Part shown: one piece after another, positions 8,954-17,658 of the stretch | Numbering within the stretch: position 1 is the stretch's first letter | How the letters are laid out: every line of letters starts with the position of its first letter | Virus record (IMG/VR): IMGVR_UViG_3300008107_000212 | Location: 1 to 58,689 of that record | DNA length: 58,689 nt | Direction: 5' to 3' (one strand) | Origin: a virus | The notes under the pieces: generated by a model | What the model was told of the DNA's origin: nothing | Seen by the model: the letters and a program-made list of their open reading frames with translations, nothing else | Database searches by the model: none | Program-made: the position numbers and the translations under genes

Positions 8954-9080
8954 ATTTTTTAGGGGAAATACGCTTATTCCTTGAAGCGTAATAAAATTAT
9001 ATTAATATCGATGCTATATATGTAGATAGCATATTACATCGATACATATATCGAAATTTATAAAAATCGCAAAAATTTAC
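8954..9080 (-). promoter_or_regulatory. A+T-rich leader before scaffold and capsid genes
   Basis: A non-coding gap between a terminator and the scaffold gene. It contains ATCGAT-centred inverted repeats (around 9008-9055) and no ORF of note. It lacks the ATATTTATAA motif seen elsewhere, so a distinct promoter for the most abundant late proteins is plausible but unproven. Confidence 0.4.
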
Positions 9081-9112
9081 AAAAAGAAACCCTCCTTTTT
9101 AGGGGAGGGTTG
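9081..9112 (-). terminator. Intrinsic terminator after prohead protease
   Basis: On the minus strand, an AACCCTCC/GGAGGGTT hairpin is followed by a T-rich tract. It separates the portal-protease transcript from scaffold and capsid. Confidence 0.85.
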
Positions 9113-9138
9113 GTCTAACGGAGCTACCGATAGAGGGG

Positions 9139-9741
9139 TTAAAATAGTGGGCAAGTTCCGTTAGCGCAAAGTATTTCTGTTAATAAAATATTTGCTTTTG
9201 CATACGGATTGGTGTTGTTTTCTTTACCTTCTTTAATTAGGTGCATATATGAGCCTGGGTTTGATGGGGTAGATACAAAATCCCAACAAAGTAATTCAAA
9301 ATCGTCTTGTACTTCTAATGTTTCGCCTATTTCTTTTAGCGAGCCCATTCCGCGGGATGATACCCCAACCATTACTCCGTTATCAATTAATGCTTTTAGG
9401 ATATTACCGGAAGTAGTTGGAAGTATTTCTATTTTACCTAGTACTTTATCACCATTCCACCAAATTTCTCTAATGATGTGAGATACATTTTTTAGGTTTA
9501 TGATTGAAGATTCAGGGTGGTCAAGTTCTCCTGTTGCTCTATTTTCTTTAACAACTTGTTGGTATTTATCAATTTCGCGTTCCCATAAATCTTTAGAGTA
9601 GTATCTGCCGTTTCCGTTTTTTACTTCGGCTGTAGCTAATATACCTTCAACCATCGGATTACCTGATGGGGCTCTCATACCTTCTGTTAGTTGAACAGGA
9701 GATACGTTGAATGGGATGGTTTCTATGAGTACCTGTCTCAT
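9139..9741 (-). CDS. Prohead core protease, gp21-like
   Basis: 200 aa, close to the T4 gp21 length of 212. The family signature is clear: the catalytic His is in GELDHPE (about residue 75) and the catalytic Ser in VGVSSRGMG (about 128-129), preceded by the IREIWWNGDKVLGKIEIL segment. This serine protease sits in the prohead core and cuts scaffold, capsid and internal proteins after (L/I)xE. Its own N-terminus has VQLTE followed by Gly at residue 20, a possible self-cleavage site. It starts 1 nt after an unknown gene and ends at a terminator. Confidence 0.93.
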   Translation of the reverse strand: MRQVLIETIPFNVSPVQLTEGMRAPSGNPMVEGILATAEVKNGNGRYYSKDLWEREIDKYQQVVKENRATGELDHPESSIINLKNVSHIIREIWWNGDKVLGKIEILPTTSGNILKALIDNGVMVGVSSRGMGSLKEIGETLEVQDDFELLCWDFVSTPSNPGSYMHLIKEGKENNTNPYAKANILLTEILCANGTCPLF

Positions 9742-9742
9742 A

Positions 9743-10594
9743 TTATATTTCTACTCCGTTTTGGTATGAAAAGGCAGTTGTGTCTGAATCGTACCAATCT
9801 GATACTTCATATGAACCATCTTCTCGTTGGTTAACGTGTTGTACTACTCCTTCTCTTGATATTGCTTTAGCTAACTTTATAGCTTGTGCTAAAGATTCTT
9901 CGTTTGCCATGCCCCTTAAATCAGCTTGGGTTTCATAGTCATAAGACTCATTTTTTAATTCTTCTCTAATGATAGCACTGATGATAGAGCGGAGTTTATT
10001 TTCTTTTAAATTGCCATACCCACTTGATTTGTATTTGCCGGTTGGTGCTTTAGGTTCTTTAGATGTTTCTAAACCAATTCCTTTAACACCAAACATTCCG
10101 TTTTTAGCATAGTAATTAATATCTTGAGCCATATTTTTAGCTACAATTTTTTTCAATTCGTCTACAGTTTTATCAGCGTTTTTAGGATCATCCATTTCAG
10201 CTAAATACCCCATTAAAAATGATTGGCCATAAACATTGTCTATATTTTTAGGATCGCTATTATCAAAATTGCTTTCTAAATCTTTAGCTACATCTTTATC
10301 TATTTTTTCAAATGTATTTTGATCACCATATTCTTTCTTATCTTTAACACCCACAGCTTCTTTTATGTTTGTGTTAAAAATTTTAAACCAATCTGGTTTG
10401 TTTGGGTTTTGGGTTGCAATACCACCTACTGCTTCTGTTAGGATATTTTTACCCTTTAATATTTTAACAGTATCTTTAAAGGTACTGTTTACAGTAAGAA
10501 GTTCAGGGAATAAATGGCGAGCTTGTTTTAGGAAATGATCTTTATTTCCTTTACCCTCTGTAATTTCGATATATTGATTTTGTAATGTTTTCAT
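9743..10594 (-). CDS. Putative internal head protein, unknown
   Basis: 283 aa, charged and mostly helical. The N-terminus MKTLQNQYIEITEG and internal ILTEAVGG contain protease-type (I/L)xE sites; an internal amphipathic segment LRSIISAIIREEL (about residue 200) resembles the targeting helices found elsewhere. It sits directly upstream of the protease. A head-core or cargo role is inferred; no known domain is recognised. The ATATTTATAA motif ends 2 nt before its ATG. Confidence 0.6.
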   Translation of the reverse strand: MKTLQNQYIEITEGKGNKDHFLKQARHLFPELLTVNSTFKDTVKILKGKNILTEAVGGIATQNPNKPDWFKIFNTNIKEAVGVKDKKEYGDQNTFEKIDKDVAKDLESNFDNSDPKNIDNVYGQSFLMGYLAEMDDPKNADKTVDELKKIVAKNMAQDINYYAKNGMFGVKGIGLETSKEPKAPTGKYKSSGYGNLKENKLRSIISAIIREELKNESYDYETQADLRGMANEESLAQAIKLAKAISREGVVQHVNQREDGSYEVSDWYDSDTTAFSYQNGVEI

Positions 10595-10596
10595 GA

Positions 10597-10606
10597 TTAT
10601 AAATAT
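10597..10606 (-). promoter_or_regulatory. ATATTTATAA motif 2 nt before ATG
   Basis: Same motif, overlapping the stop codon of the previous gene and ending 2 nt before the start at 10594. Confidence 0.45.
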
Positions 10607-10887
10607 TATGTGTATAAAATTACAGGTGCACTTAATGCTCCTAAACTACAAGAAGTTATAAATAAATTAATTGTTTCTCCTGCGGGAAGAGTAAATGAAG
10701 GACCTGTTCCTTCTATAACAATTCCGCTACCATCTAATCCCGCTCCATATTTAAATGCTGCAATTAAAGAACCAGTAGGGGAATTAATTGAGCCGGTTCC
10801 TAAGCTTTGAATACCAGCAAACGAACCAGTAGCGGATTGTCCTGCTGTTAATATTACTCCTCCAAAATTTACGGGTATATTTGCCAT
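10606..10887 (-). CDS. Small virion protein, unknown
   Basis: 93 aa, rich in Gly, Ser and Thr, predicted beta-sheet, without membrane or catalytic motifs. It starts 1 nt before the preceding gene ends, indicating translational coupling. Its composition resembles small head-decoration proteins, and it lies between the portal and protease genes. Function not recognised. Confidence 0.6.
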   Translation of the reverse strand: MANIPVNFGGVILTAGQSATGSFAGIQSLGTGSINSPTGSLIAAFKYGAGLDGSGIVIEGTGPSFTLPAGETINLFITSCSLGALSAPVILYT

Positions 10888-10888
10888 G

Positions 10889-11479
10889 TTATTGTTGTTT
10901 TGTATTGTCGTCGGGGGTGAATGAATTAATAATGTCGTCTAATAACTCGTTTGTTGAATCTGTTGAATAAACAACAGCATATGATTTAGGATTATTTTTA
11001 TAATAATCTAAAGTTTTATTTCTTGCTTGTTGTAGTAATGGGATCAATTGATTTAACTTTTTTTCTAAAATATTAAATCCTTCTAAACGTTGGGCTAAAA
11101 ATTTTCTTCTTTCAGGATCGGATACGTTCAAAGCATTTAAATAATCTTCTACTTCTATAGTTTCCCACAATTGTTTAACTTCAATACCTTTAGCTGCTTT
11201 ATTTAAAGCAGGTTGGTTTACTAGTTTATATTTAAATGTTTTTACATAGGTATTGTCTGTTACTCCTTCAGAACCAGCTTTGGGACCAGGACCCATATTG
11301 GCTCCAGGACCTTCTTTAACCGGTTTATATCCTACTTGAGTGTATGCTCCATAATTTCCTTTTGTAGATTTTTTAAAAGCTCTAGGAGTTGCAGTATTTT
11401 CACCTGTAGTTCCGGATGTAAAACCAGAAGTACTAGATATAGTGTTTGTTTCTTTTAATTTATATTTATACTTTCCCAT
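10889..11479 (-). CDS. Unknown head-module protein
   Basis: 196 aa. The N-terminal 70 residues are Gly/Lys/Thr-rich and probably disordered. They include SGFTSGTTGEN, which closely resembles SGYTVGTTGEN just after the predicted cleavage site of the capsid protein. The C-terminal part is a helical coiled coil (LEGFNILEKKLNQLIPLLQQA) with an Asp-rich end. It overlaps the upstream gene by 14 nt. The shared tag suggests contact with the same head partner, but this is inference. Confidence 0.6.
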   Translation of the reverse strand: MGKYKYKLKETNTISSTSGFTSGTTGENTATPRAFKKSTKGNYGAYTQVGYKPVKEGPGANMGPGPKAGSEGVTDNTYVKTFKYKLVNQPALNKAAKGIEVKQLWETIEVEDYLNALNVSDPERRKFLAQRLEGFNILEKKLNQLIPLLQQARNKTLDYYKNNPKSYAVVYSTDSTNELLDDIINSFTPDDNTKQQ

Positions 11480-12326
11480 GAATATTTTTAATTTCGTTTA
11501 AAAGTTCATAGTATTGTAATAAATTAATTAAATTATCGTCATTAACTTTATGTGATTTAGATAATGGGGTCAATAATTTAATTACTTCGTCTAATTTAAT
11601 TTGAACCGCTTTATCTGCAATTTTAGGGGATAAAGTGGTTAATTTTGTTTTAAGTTCTTCAATTTTAGTGTTATAAAAATCTCTTAGTTTTGGGGTTGAA
11701 TCTACAGAATTAACAAATTCTTTTAATATTATTTTTTGATCCTCATTCAATGATGAATATTTTTCATTAAATTTTTCTAAAAGAACTCTATATGCTAAAA
11801 TACGAAGATCTTTATCGTATGATTGAAACTCTACAAGAACATCATCTTTAATTTTTTGTTTATCAATAGACTTAGACGTTAACGATTCTAGAATATTGAT
11901 TTTATTTTCAATAAGTTGATCTGGATTGTTTATATTAGTATTATATAGTTCTAGCAAAGTATAGAGAGAAGCGTGTACTTTGTAATTGGGTAATTTGGTT
12001 TTAAAGAAATCCTCAATGTTGTAATGAGTGGAAATTTCTTTGATCAGATTATATTTTTGTCTTTTGATTGCTCCTCGGTTTAAACCCTTAGAAGTTTCTA
12101 CAATAGAATTAATAACTATTTCAGCCTTGCCTTCTGTTAAGTTCCTATGCTTAGATAGGGTTTCATATAATTTATATTCTTTCCCTAGTTCGCTTTTAAC
12201 AAAATATTTTTTTAAAATATTGATTGCCTTCGATTCTTTTCCAGATAATGTATCTGAGGTGATTTGTCGAACTAAAAGTTCAAATAAAATCCCCGTATTT
12301 TTTATCTTTGAGTGTCTTATGTTCAT
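11466..12326 (-). CDS. Unknown helical protein next to the portal gene
   Basis: 286 aa, Lys/Glu/Leu/Ile-rich and almost entirely helical, starting MNIRHSKIKNTGILFELLVR. T4-like phages from aquatic samples often carry a comparable helical protein between portal and protease; I do not know its function. An ATATTTATAA motif is 16 nt upstream, after the portal stop. It may be a prohead-core component. Confidence 0.6.
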   Translation of the reverse strand: MNIRHSKIKNTGILFELLVRQITSDTLSGKESKAINILKKYFVKSELGKEYKLYETLSKHRNLTEGKAEIVINSIVETSKGLNRGAIKRQKYNLIKEISTHYNIEDFFKTKLPNYKVHASLYTLLELYNTNINNPDQLIENKINILESLTSKSIDKQKIKDDVLVEFQSYDKDLRILAYRVLLEKFNEKYSSLNEDQKIILKEFVNSVDSTPKLRDFYNTKIEELKTKLTTLSPKIADKAVQIKLDEVIKLLTPLSKSHKVNDDNLINLLQYYELLNEIKNIHGKV

Positions 12327-12342
12327 TAGCCTAGGCTTTTTG

Positions 12343-12352
12343 TTATAAATAT
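12343..12352 (-). promoter_or_regulatory. ATATTTATAA motif
   Basis: Located between the portal stop and the 286-aa gene, 16 nt before its ATG at 12326. Confidence 0.5.
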
Positions 12353-12362
12353 ATCAGAATAT

Positions 12363-14252
12363 TTATTCCATTATATTATTTTCGTCTAAAAATGAAATTT
12401 CTTCATCTTTTTTGACTAAACTTGGAGATTTTACTAAACTTTCTATTAAACTTTTATTTTTAAGATATACTTGTTTTGCTTCTAGTGCTAATGGTGATCC
12501 ACCTTTATATTGAGGGCGGATACTATCAGATTCATTATCGTCAAATTTTGCACCTCTGTTACCTAATCTGTCTTTTCCAAACGGGCTTTCTTGAGAATTT
12601 CTATCTGTAGATTTTTCTTCAGGACGACCTAATGGTACTTTTTCATCATATCCATCAGGTACTGAATTGTCCTCGTATCTGCTTCTACCATATAATGAGG
12701 CTAAATCGTGGGGAGTTCCATATGATTTTCCTGTTATTTTAGGGTCATTTCCTTCTTCAAATATTTGTGTATTTCTAAAGGCGCGTTTTTGGTCTTCAAT
12801 AATTAAATCTCTATATTCTTCATATTGGTCTTCACTCAAGTGGAATATATTATCATAAATCCAGTCAGTAGGTAGTAACTTAGTTTCCATAATCTTTTGG
12901 GCTAAGTCTACTTTTTGGGTTAATAATGCTATTTTTTCTTGATCATAGATAATGGATGGTGTTGTTAAATCTAATTCAAAATTTGTTAATTCATCACCGC
13001 TATATCCTTGGGCATATAAATGCACTAATGCTATTTTATATAATTCAGATAGTATAATACGTTGGATTCTATCAATTGTACGAGCGAATCTAATATCTTC
13101 GGCAGCTAATGTTGCTTTACCTGTCAAATCTTTTTCGTATCCCATAAATGCTTTAGGCACTTTAAGGGCAGCAAATAATTTATCTCTTAAATATGTTACG
13201 TCTGTAATACCATCAAATTGTAAACCTTGAGCCGTGTCAATTTTAGTTACAGTGTCATTACCTCTTACAGGGATATAAAAATCCTCTAGTAAGTTTTGCA
13301 TATTGTATTTTAGATTGTATTGACCGGTTTCGTGATCAATCAGCGGGGTACGTTTTAATGTTGAAATAGTTTTTTGCATGAAGTTTTCTACTTCAGCAGG
13401 AGGAATAGAACCAACGTTAATATAAAATATTCTTCTATCGGGGCTGCGAGATATTCTATTGATTAACATTGCGTCTTCCATTAGAATATATTGCTTAAAT
13501 AGCCTACGGGCAGGCTCTAAATATGAACGACCATAAGGAAGATAGTTAACATCTGTTATTAATCTAAAATGGGCCATTTCATAGTTATCAAAGTAGATAG
13601 CATTTTGATCTTTTTCAAATGTATTAGGTACACCATAATATCCTGATCCACCTGAATAGAATCCTTCAGGAGAATATTTGAATCTTACAGCATTTGGGTG
13701 TTCGGGATCGTAATTTTCTTGTCTTTGAATATGATAAGCTGTATAAGGAATAACATTATATACTCCAAATTTTTCTGCTATTTCAAGTTTTAAGAAAAAA
13801 TCGCCGTATTTATTCATTTGGCGAATCCAAGACCATAAATTAAACTCAATATTTAATACATCATAAAATAAATTATACAATATTTTTTGAATGTCTTCGT
13901 TTGAACTTCTGATTTGGAGTACTTCTCCCATATCGTTTTTTAAAGTACATTCATCAGATATAATATCTAAAGCAGAAGAAATAATAGCATCGTAATCCAT
14001 AGTATCATAATCTGAGTAGATCATGGTACGAAGATATTGGTAGTTTATATTTAATTGTTGTCCAAATAAAGAGGTAGAGGATGGAGAATATAAACGATTA
14101 TATCTATCCATTATAGAATTTGTTGCTACATCTCCTGTTGTTTGGATAGAGTCAACATCAATTACTTTTAATTGGTTTCCTCCTTGGTTGCGAATAATGA
14201 CGTCTGTTGAAAATAGACGTTTTAATCGGGTGAATAAGCTAGTATCTGCCAT
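12363..14252 (-). CDS. Portal vertex protein, gp20-like
   Basis: 629 aa. The conserved gp20 core is clear: DYDAIISSALDIISDECTL near residue 90, then the WSWIRQMNKYGDFFLKLEIAEKFG segment, RSPDRRIFYINVGSIPP with the ENFMQ helix, and VTYLRDKLFAALKVPKAFMGYE with TGKATLAAEDIRFA. Twelve copies form the ring at one head vertex where the terminase docks and the neck attaches. The last 120 residues are polar and probably disordered. The gene follows the terminase with an 18-nt gap containing the ATATTTATAA motif. Confidence 0.95.
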   Translation of the reverse strand: MADTSLFTRLKRLFSTDVIIRNQGGNQLKVIDVDSIQTTGDVATNSIMDRYNRLYSPSSTSLFGQQLNINYQYLRTMIYSDYDTMDYDAIISSALDIISDECTLKNDMGEVLQIRSSNEDIQKILYNLFYDVLNIEFNLWSWIRQMNKYGDFFLKLEIAEKFGVYNVIPYTAYHIQRQENYDPEHPNAVRFKYSPEGFYSGGSGYYGVPNTFEKDQNAIYFDNYEMAHFRLITDVNYLPYGRSYLEPARRLFKQYILMEDAMLINRISRSPDRRIFYINVGSIPPAEVENFMQKTISTLKRTPLIDHETGQYNLKYNMQNLLEDFYIPVRGNDTVTKIDTAQGLQFDGITDVTYLRDKLFAALKVPKAFMGYEKDLTGKATLAAEDIRFARTIDRIQRIILSELYKIALVHLYAQGYSGDELTNFELDLTTPSIIYDQEKIALLTQKVDLAQKIMETKLLPTDWIYDNIFHLSEDQYEEYRDLIIEDQKRAFRNTQIFEEGNDPKITGKSYGTPHDLASLYGRSRYEDNSVPDGYDEKVPLGRPEEKSTDRNSQESPFGKDRLGNRGAKFDDNESDSIRPQYKGGSPLALEAKQVYLKNKSLIESLVKSPSLVKKDEEISFLDENNIME

Positions 14253-14261
14253 TGTTTTTTA

Positions 14262-14271
14262 TTATAAATAT
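14262..14271 (-). promoter_or_regulatory. ATATTTATAA motif before portal
   Basis: Between terminase stop and portal start, 9 nt from the ATG at 14252. Confidence 0.5.
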
Positions 14272-15842
14272 TATAGGAGCCAGTTAATGCTCTCTTGTCC
14301 GTATTTTGTATCCATTAAATATGGATTTGCTACTCTATTTGAGTTATATGCTCCAGCTGCTGTATTTTTTGTAATACTTCCAAGAGCGGCTCGGGTCATA
14401 TCTAAACTTTGTTGTTGGAATTTCAATGAAGTATCACGTAAATACATTCCTATAGCAAATGACATTACTAAGTCATCGTTATACCCGGGTTGTGCTTCAG
14501 GTCTACCATTTTTCCAAACAAATACTCTCATTTCTTCAAGTAAACGTTTAGATTGTATTGTGACACTTTTATCTCCAATATATTCTCGCATTTTGTTTAC
14601 TACAAGAGGACGAGTTCTTAACGACATAGTAAAACCAGGGGTCATACTTGAGTCTCCTTCGTAAACTTTTAAATATGATTCTGCAGTAAGTTGATCAGAT
14701 TTAGGAGAATGATATAGATTTCTATAGCCTCTTTCTAAAATAGCATCTAAAGTAGCCCAACCAATTGTAGCATTTTCTACAACTAATAAGGCATTATTAT
14801 ATTCTGTGGCAATAGCAACTAACATATAGCCAAATTCTTTTGGGGTCATTTGACCTCTATATTCTGCTATTTGAGAATTTGTAGCAATATCAATCACGTG
14901 AAATGCAGAAAAATCTTTACCATCTCCTCTAGCTACGTCTGCCATAACCATATATTCTCTAGAGTAATCAGCAGATTCCCATATCCATAAGTTTTGATCT
15001 GCTCCCCTACGTTCCATTGGATCTTTAAGAGTAGTAGATTTAATAAAATCTATCCATTCACTATAAAATACTACATCACCTGAGGTGTTAAAATCGCAAT
15101 CACATTCCTGAGCAGCCAATCTAGGGTCACCTAATAATTCATCTTGTCGTTTTCTCCATGATTCGTCTCGTTCAGGATGCACATACCAGGGCAATTTGAT
15201 CGGTAAAAAATCATTATCTGCGTTTTCTGCTCTAACCCATGTTTGATGGAACCAGTTACCTGTTCCGTATGGTGTAGATAATACAATAGCTCCACCACCT
15301 GTTGCTAAGGTTTGTTGTGCTGAGGCCCATATCTCACCAATATTTTCAATGAATGCTGCTTCGTCAATTAATAGCAAAGATACTGCTTCTGATCTACCGG
15401 CATCGCTAGCGGCTGATGTTGCTTTAATAATTGATCCGTTACTTAAGCGCAATGAAAGTTTATTATTTTCGTCTGCTGCTACTTTTAACCATGAAGGTAA
15501 ATTATCATACATGAATTTAACTTTGGTTACCATGTTTCGAGCAGTTTCTTGTTTCGTGGCAATACAAAGTACGTTTTTATCTTTATGAAAAGTCATTAAC
15601 CATAAAGAATATCCGGCGGCTAATGTTGATATACCTAGCTGTCTTGATTTAAGTACGATAGAATATGGGTTGTCTTTCCAAAGTTTTAATACTTTATCTT
15701 GGAAAGGAAATAAATTAAATAATACTCTACCCCTTTGAGGATGTTGAATATTACAATACTTACGCATAAAATGGCCAGGATCAGTGGCACATTTTATGTA
15801 TTCTTGTCTAAGTACTTCTTTTATATTTTGTTGTTCACTCAT
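14271..15842 (-). CDS. Terminase large subunit, gp17-like
   Basis: 523 aa. An N-terminal packaging ATPase is followed by a C-terminal RNase H-fold nuclease. The Walker A variant KSRQLGIST is at about residues 65-73, Walker B LLLIDEAA at about 156-163, then an LSTPYGTGN coupling motif. The nuclease centre begins MADVARGDGKD (acidic residues about 302 and 310). It pumps DNA into the head through the portal and cuts it to length. T4 gp17 is 610 aa, so this one is shorter. It overlaps the upstream gene by 4 nt. No small terminase subunit is recognised nearby. Confidence 0.95.
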   Translation of the reverse strand: MSEQQNIKEVLRQEYIKCATDPGHFMRKYCNIQHPQRGRVLFNLFPFQDKVLKLWKDNPYSIVLKSRQLGISTLAAGYSLWLMTFHKDKNVLCIATKQETARNMVTKVKFMYDNLPSWLKVAADENNKLSLRLSNGSIIKATSAASDAGRSEAVSLLLIDEAAFIENIGEIWASAQQTLATGGGAIVLSTPYGTGNWFHQTWVRAENADNDFLPIKLPWYVHPERDESWRKRQDELLGDPRLAAQECDCDFNTSGDVVFYSEWIDFIKSTTLKDPMERRGADQNLWIWESADYSREYMVMADVARGDGKDFSAFHVIDIATNSQIAEYRGQMTPKEFGYMLVAIATEYNNALLVVENATIGWATLDAILERGYRNLYHSPKSDQLTAESYLKVYEGDSSMTPGFTMSLRTRPLVVNKMREYIGDKSVTIQSKRLLEEMRVFVWKNGRPEAQPGYNDDLVMSFAIGMYLRDTSLKFQQQSLDMTRAALGSITKNTAAGAYNSNRVANPYLMDTKYGQESINWLL

Positions 15843-16417
15843 TTACCTAGTTTCCAAAGCAATTTGAACGAGCCTTGTGGGGTTAAATCTTGATTTATCC
15901 CTACACCCACACCAATTGCTTTACGTTTTTTGGTTCTATATATAATTTCACCACCAATATAACCAAGTTGCCTTGGACTTCCAACCACTCCTACACCAGC
16001 ATACCATTCTCTATTATTGAGATAGATAGTTTTTTCAATTGTGATTTCAGGTATTTCCAAATTTGATTGAACCTTACGAGCGATAATGTAATTTTTTGTT
16101 ATAGTGTCACTTATTACTATGTTACCAAACGTATCAACTTGAACTGTATCTTGATAAGCGTATTTGGAATAATAGTCTTTTAATATTTCACTAGTGTCTA
16201 TTGATCTGTAGAATGAATCTGTTTCAAATTCAGGTACAGTGTCCACTCTGGTTCTCCATTTGGGAACATATACTGGGGTTTCAACTTTAACTGGGATTTT
16301 TTTAATTGTTGTTTTAATCTCTATTCGTTCCTCTTGGGTTTTATCAAGGGTGAGTAGATAAATTATAATACCAACTAATACAGCTATTATTGAATAATGT
16401 AATATTTTAATCTTCAT
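15839..16417 (-). CDS. Membrane-anchored protein, unknown
   Basis: 192 aa. One N-terminal hydrophobic helix (YSIIAVLVGIIIYLLTL, residues 8-24) is followed by a polar periplasm-type domain and a Gly-rich beta-like C-terminus. This layout suits an inner-membrane anchored envelope protein. A spanin or lysis-helper role is possible, but there is no diagnostic motif. It overlaps the terminase start by 4 nt and the upstream gene end by 11 nt, so it is expressed with the packaging genes. Confidence 0.6.
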   Translation of the reverse strand: MKIKILHYSIIAVLVGIIIYLLTLDKTQEERIEIKTTIKKIPVKVETPVYVPKWRTRVDTVPEFETDSFYRSIDTSEILKDYYSKYAYQDTVQVDTFGNIVISDTITKNYIIARKVQSNLEIPEITIEKTIYLNNREWYAGVGVVGSPRQLGYIGGEIIYRTKKRKAIGVGVGINQDLTPQGSFKLLWKLGK

Positions 16418-16793
16418 CTTCTAGTTTGCTGAACTTAGTCTTAAGCTGGTTTTTGCGTTGAGTAAGTTCTTTCATTTTGGCTAAAAGCGTTTCTTCTTCT
16501 TTGGTTCTTTCTGTAGGTTTTTTAGCAACTATAGCTTTAATTTTACCGACATTGGCTTTAAGTTCCTTAGCAATTTTAGTAAATTCGGTTTGAGCTTTAG
16601 CTAAAGATTTTTCTTTTCTAATTTCAGCTTCTGTAGGTTCTTCTTCGGATTCAGATACGGGTTTAGCTTTAGGGTCAAAAGTAACACCTATTCCTTGATC
16701 AGCAAGTTTTTTAACAGTATCCTCATCACTTGTAACTGTTAATTCAGCTAAAATAATTTCTTTAATATATTGCTTTAATTCGGATTTTTTCAT
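16407..16793 (-). CDS. Small helical protein with targeting-type N-terminus
   Basis: 128 aa. It begins MKKSELKQYIKEIILAEL, an amphipathic helix of the type found in many genes here and reminiscent of T4 capsid-targeting sequences, with a candidate LAE cleavage site at about residue 17. The rest is Lys/Glu-rich and helical (coiled coil over about residues 60-125). A motif copy sits 11 nt upstream. Probably an internal head protein; function unknown. Confidence 0.6.
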   Translation of the reverse strand: MKKSELKQYIKEIILAELTVTSDEDTVKKLADQGIGVTFDPKAKPVSESEEEPTEAEIRKEKSLAKAQTEFTKIAKELKANVGKIKAIVAKKPTERTKEEETLLAKMKELTQRKNQLKTKFSKLEDED

Positions 16794-16804
16794 ATCAGTT
16801 TTTC

Positions 16805-16814
16805 TTATAAATAT
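16805..16814 (-). promoter_or_regulatory. ATATTTATAA motif
   Basis: 11 nt before the ATG at 16793, overlapping the stop of the kinase gene. Confidence 0.5.
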
Positions 16815-17344
16815 TACGGAAATATGGTAGATATCACCTTTTCAACTCGTTCCTCAACAGAACCCGATAATTCAATTAAATTTTTAATTCTATGATTGTA
16901 AATCCATAACGTTTTACAAATAGCTTGATCTATTTTATCTCTATACTCTGCATTTGTTTCTCTAACCCCATTATCCTCAATAGCAACTCCTACAGGACTA
17001 ATATAGAAAATATAATCGTATTCTTCAATTAGAAACTTAGCAGTATTCTCAAATGTTTCCTTTTCATATATACTCATAGATTCAGAACATTGACTAAATG
17101 CTATAACATCAATAACAGTTCTGTCTGTAATAATGTTTTCGCACAATAGTTCAGCTGAACGTTCAGCTAAAAATACAAGTTGTCCTTTAAATGTTGAATC
17201 TGTATTTAATGGAATACCTAAACTATTTAGATATTTTGAACGTTCAGTTCTGGATTCATAATCTTTGAATAATTTATGCTGTTTTAGAGCATTGACTAAT
17301 GTAGTTTTCCCACACGACATTGTTCCGCAAAAACCTATTTTCAT
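16814..17344 (-). CDS. P-loop nucleotide/nucleoside kinase-like protein
   Basis: 176 aa. Walker A GTMSCGKTT lies at residues 7-15 (MKIGFCGTMSCGKTTL). IITDRTVIDVIAFSQ gives the DRTxxD segment typical of the NadR/deoxynucleoside kinase-like AAA_28 group. RETNAEYRDKID is probably the lid. It probably phosphorylates a small nucleotide or cofactor in the cytoplasm; the substrate cannot be read. It follows a terminator at 17372-17399. Confidence 0.75.
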   Translation of the reverse strand: MKIGFCGTMSCGKTTLVNALKQHKLFKDYESRTERSKYLNSLGIPLNTDSTFKGQLVFLAERSAELLCENIITDRTVIDVIAFSQCSESMSIYEKETFENTAKFLIEEYDYIFYISPVGVAIEDNGVRETNAEYRDKIDQAICKTLWIYNHRIKNLIELSGSVEERVEKVISTIFP

Positions 17345-17371
17345 ATAACAATATTTTTATTAATTAAATAT

Positions 17372-17399
17372 AAAAAAGAAAGCTTGGTTTCCCAAGCTT
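17372..17399 (-). terminator. Intrinsic terminator
   Basis: On the minus strand, an AAGCTTGG/CCAAGCTT hairpin with a 4-nt loop is followed by TTCTTTTTTA. It lies just after the stop of the 80-aa gene at 17404. Confidence 0.85.
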
Positions 17400-17403
17400 A
17401 ACT

Positions 17404-17646
17404 TTAATATCTACTTGTTCCTGTAACGCTAGGTTTTTTGTACCACGGAAGTCCTTCTCTATCCTTGCGTGCTTCCTTCCATTGTTCTTCTGTTTTAGAA
17501 ATACCATAAAGATAGTATTCGCGTTTACGCATGTTACCTTCGGGTATTAAAGCCGGGCCATCCCAATTGTGAAGCTTGCCTTCCCATATGTATGCTATTG
17601 TGCCGTCGGCTTTAGTAAGTTTTTTGGTGAGTTCCCATTTTTCCAT
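17404..17646 (-). CDS. Small MORN-like phage protein
   Basis: 80 aa. The segment GKLHNWDGPALIPEGNMR followed by EYYLYGISKTEEQWKEARK resembles the 'GKxHRxDGPA' repeat-type proteins common in T4-like genomes, where the motif is followed by a Tyr-rich strand. Function unknown. It is preceded by the FAD dehydrogenase with a 12-nt gap and ends at a terminator, so both share a transcript. Confidence 0.65.
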   Translation of the reverse strand: MEKWELTKKLTKADGTIAYIWEGKLHNWDGPALIPEGNMRKREYYLYGISKTEEQWKEARKDREGLPWYKKPSVTGTSRY

Positions 17647-17658
17647 AGTGTTATTTTT

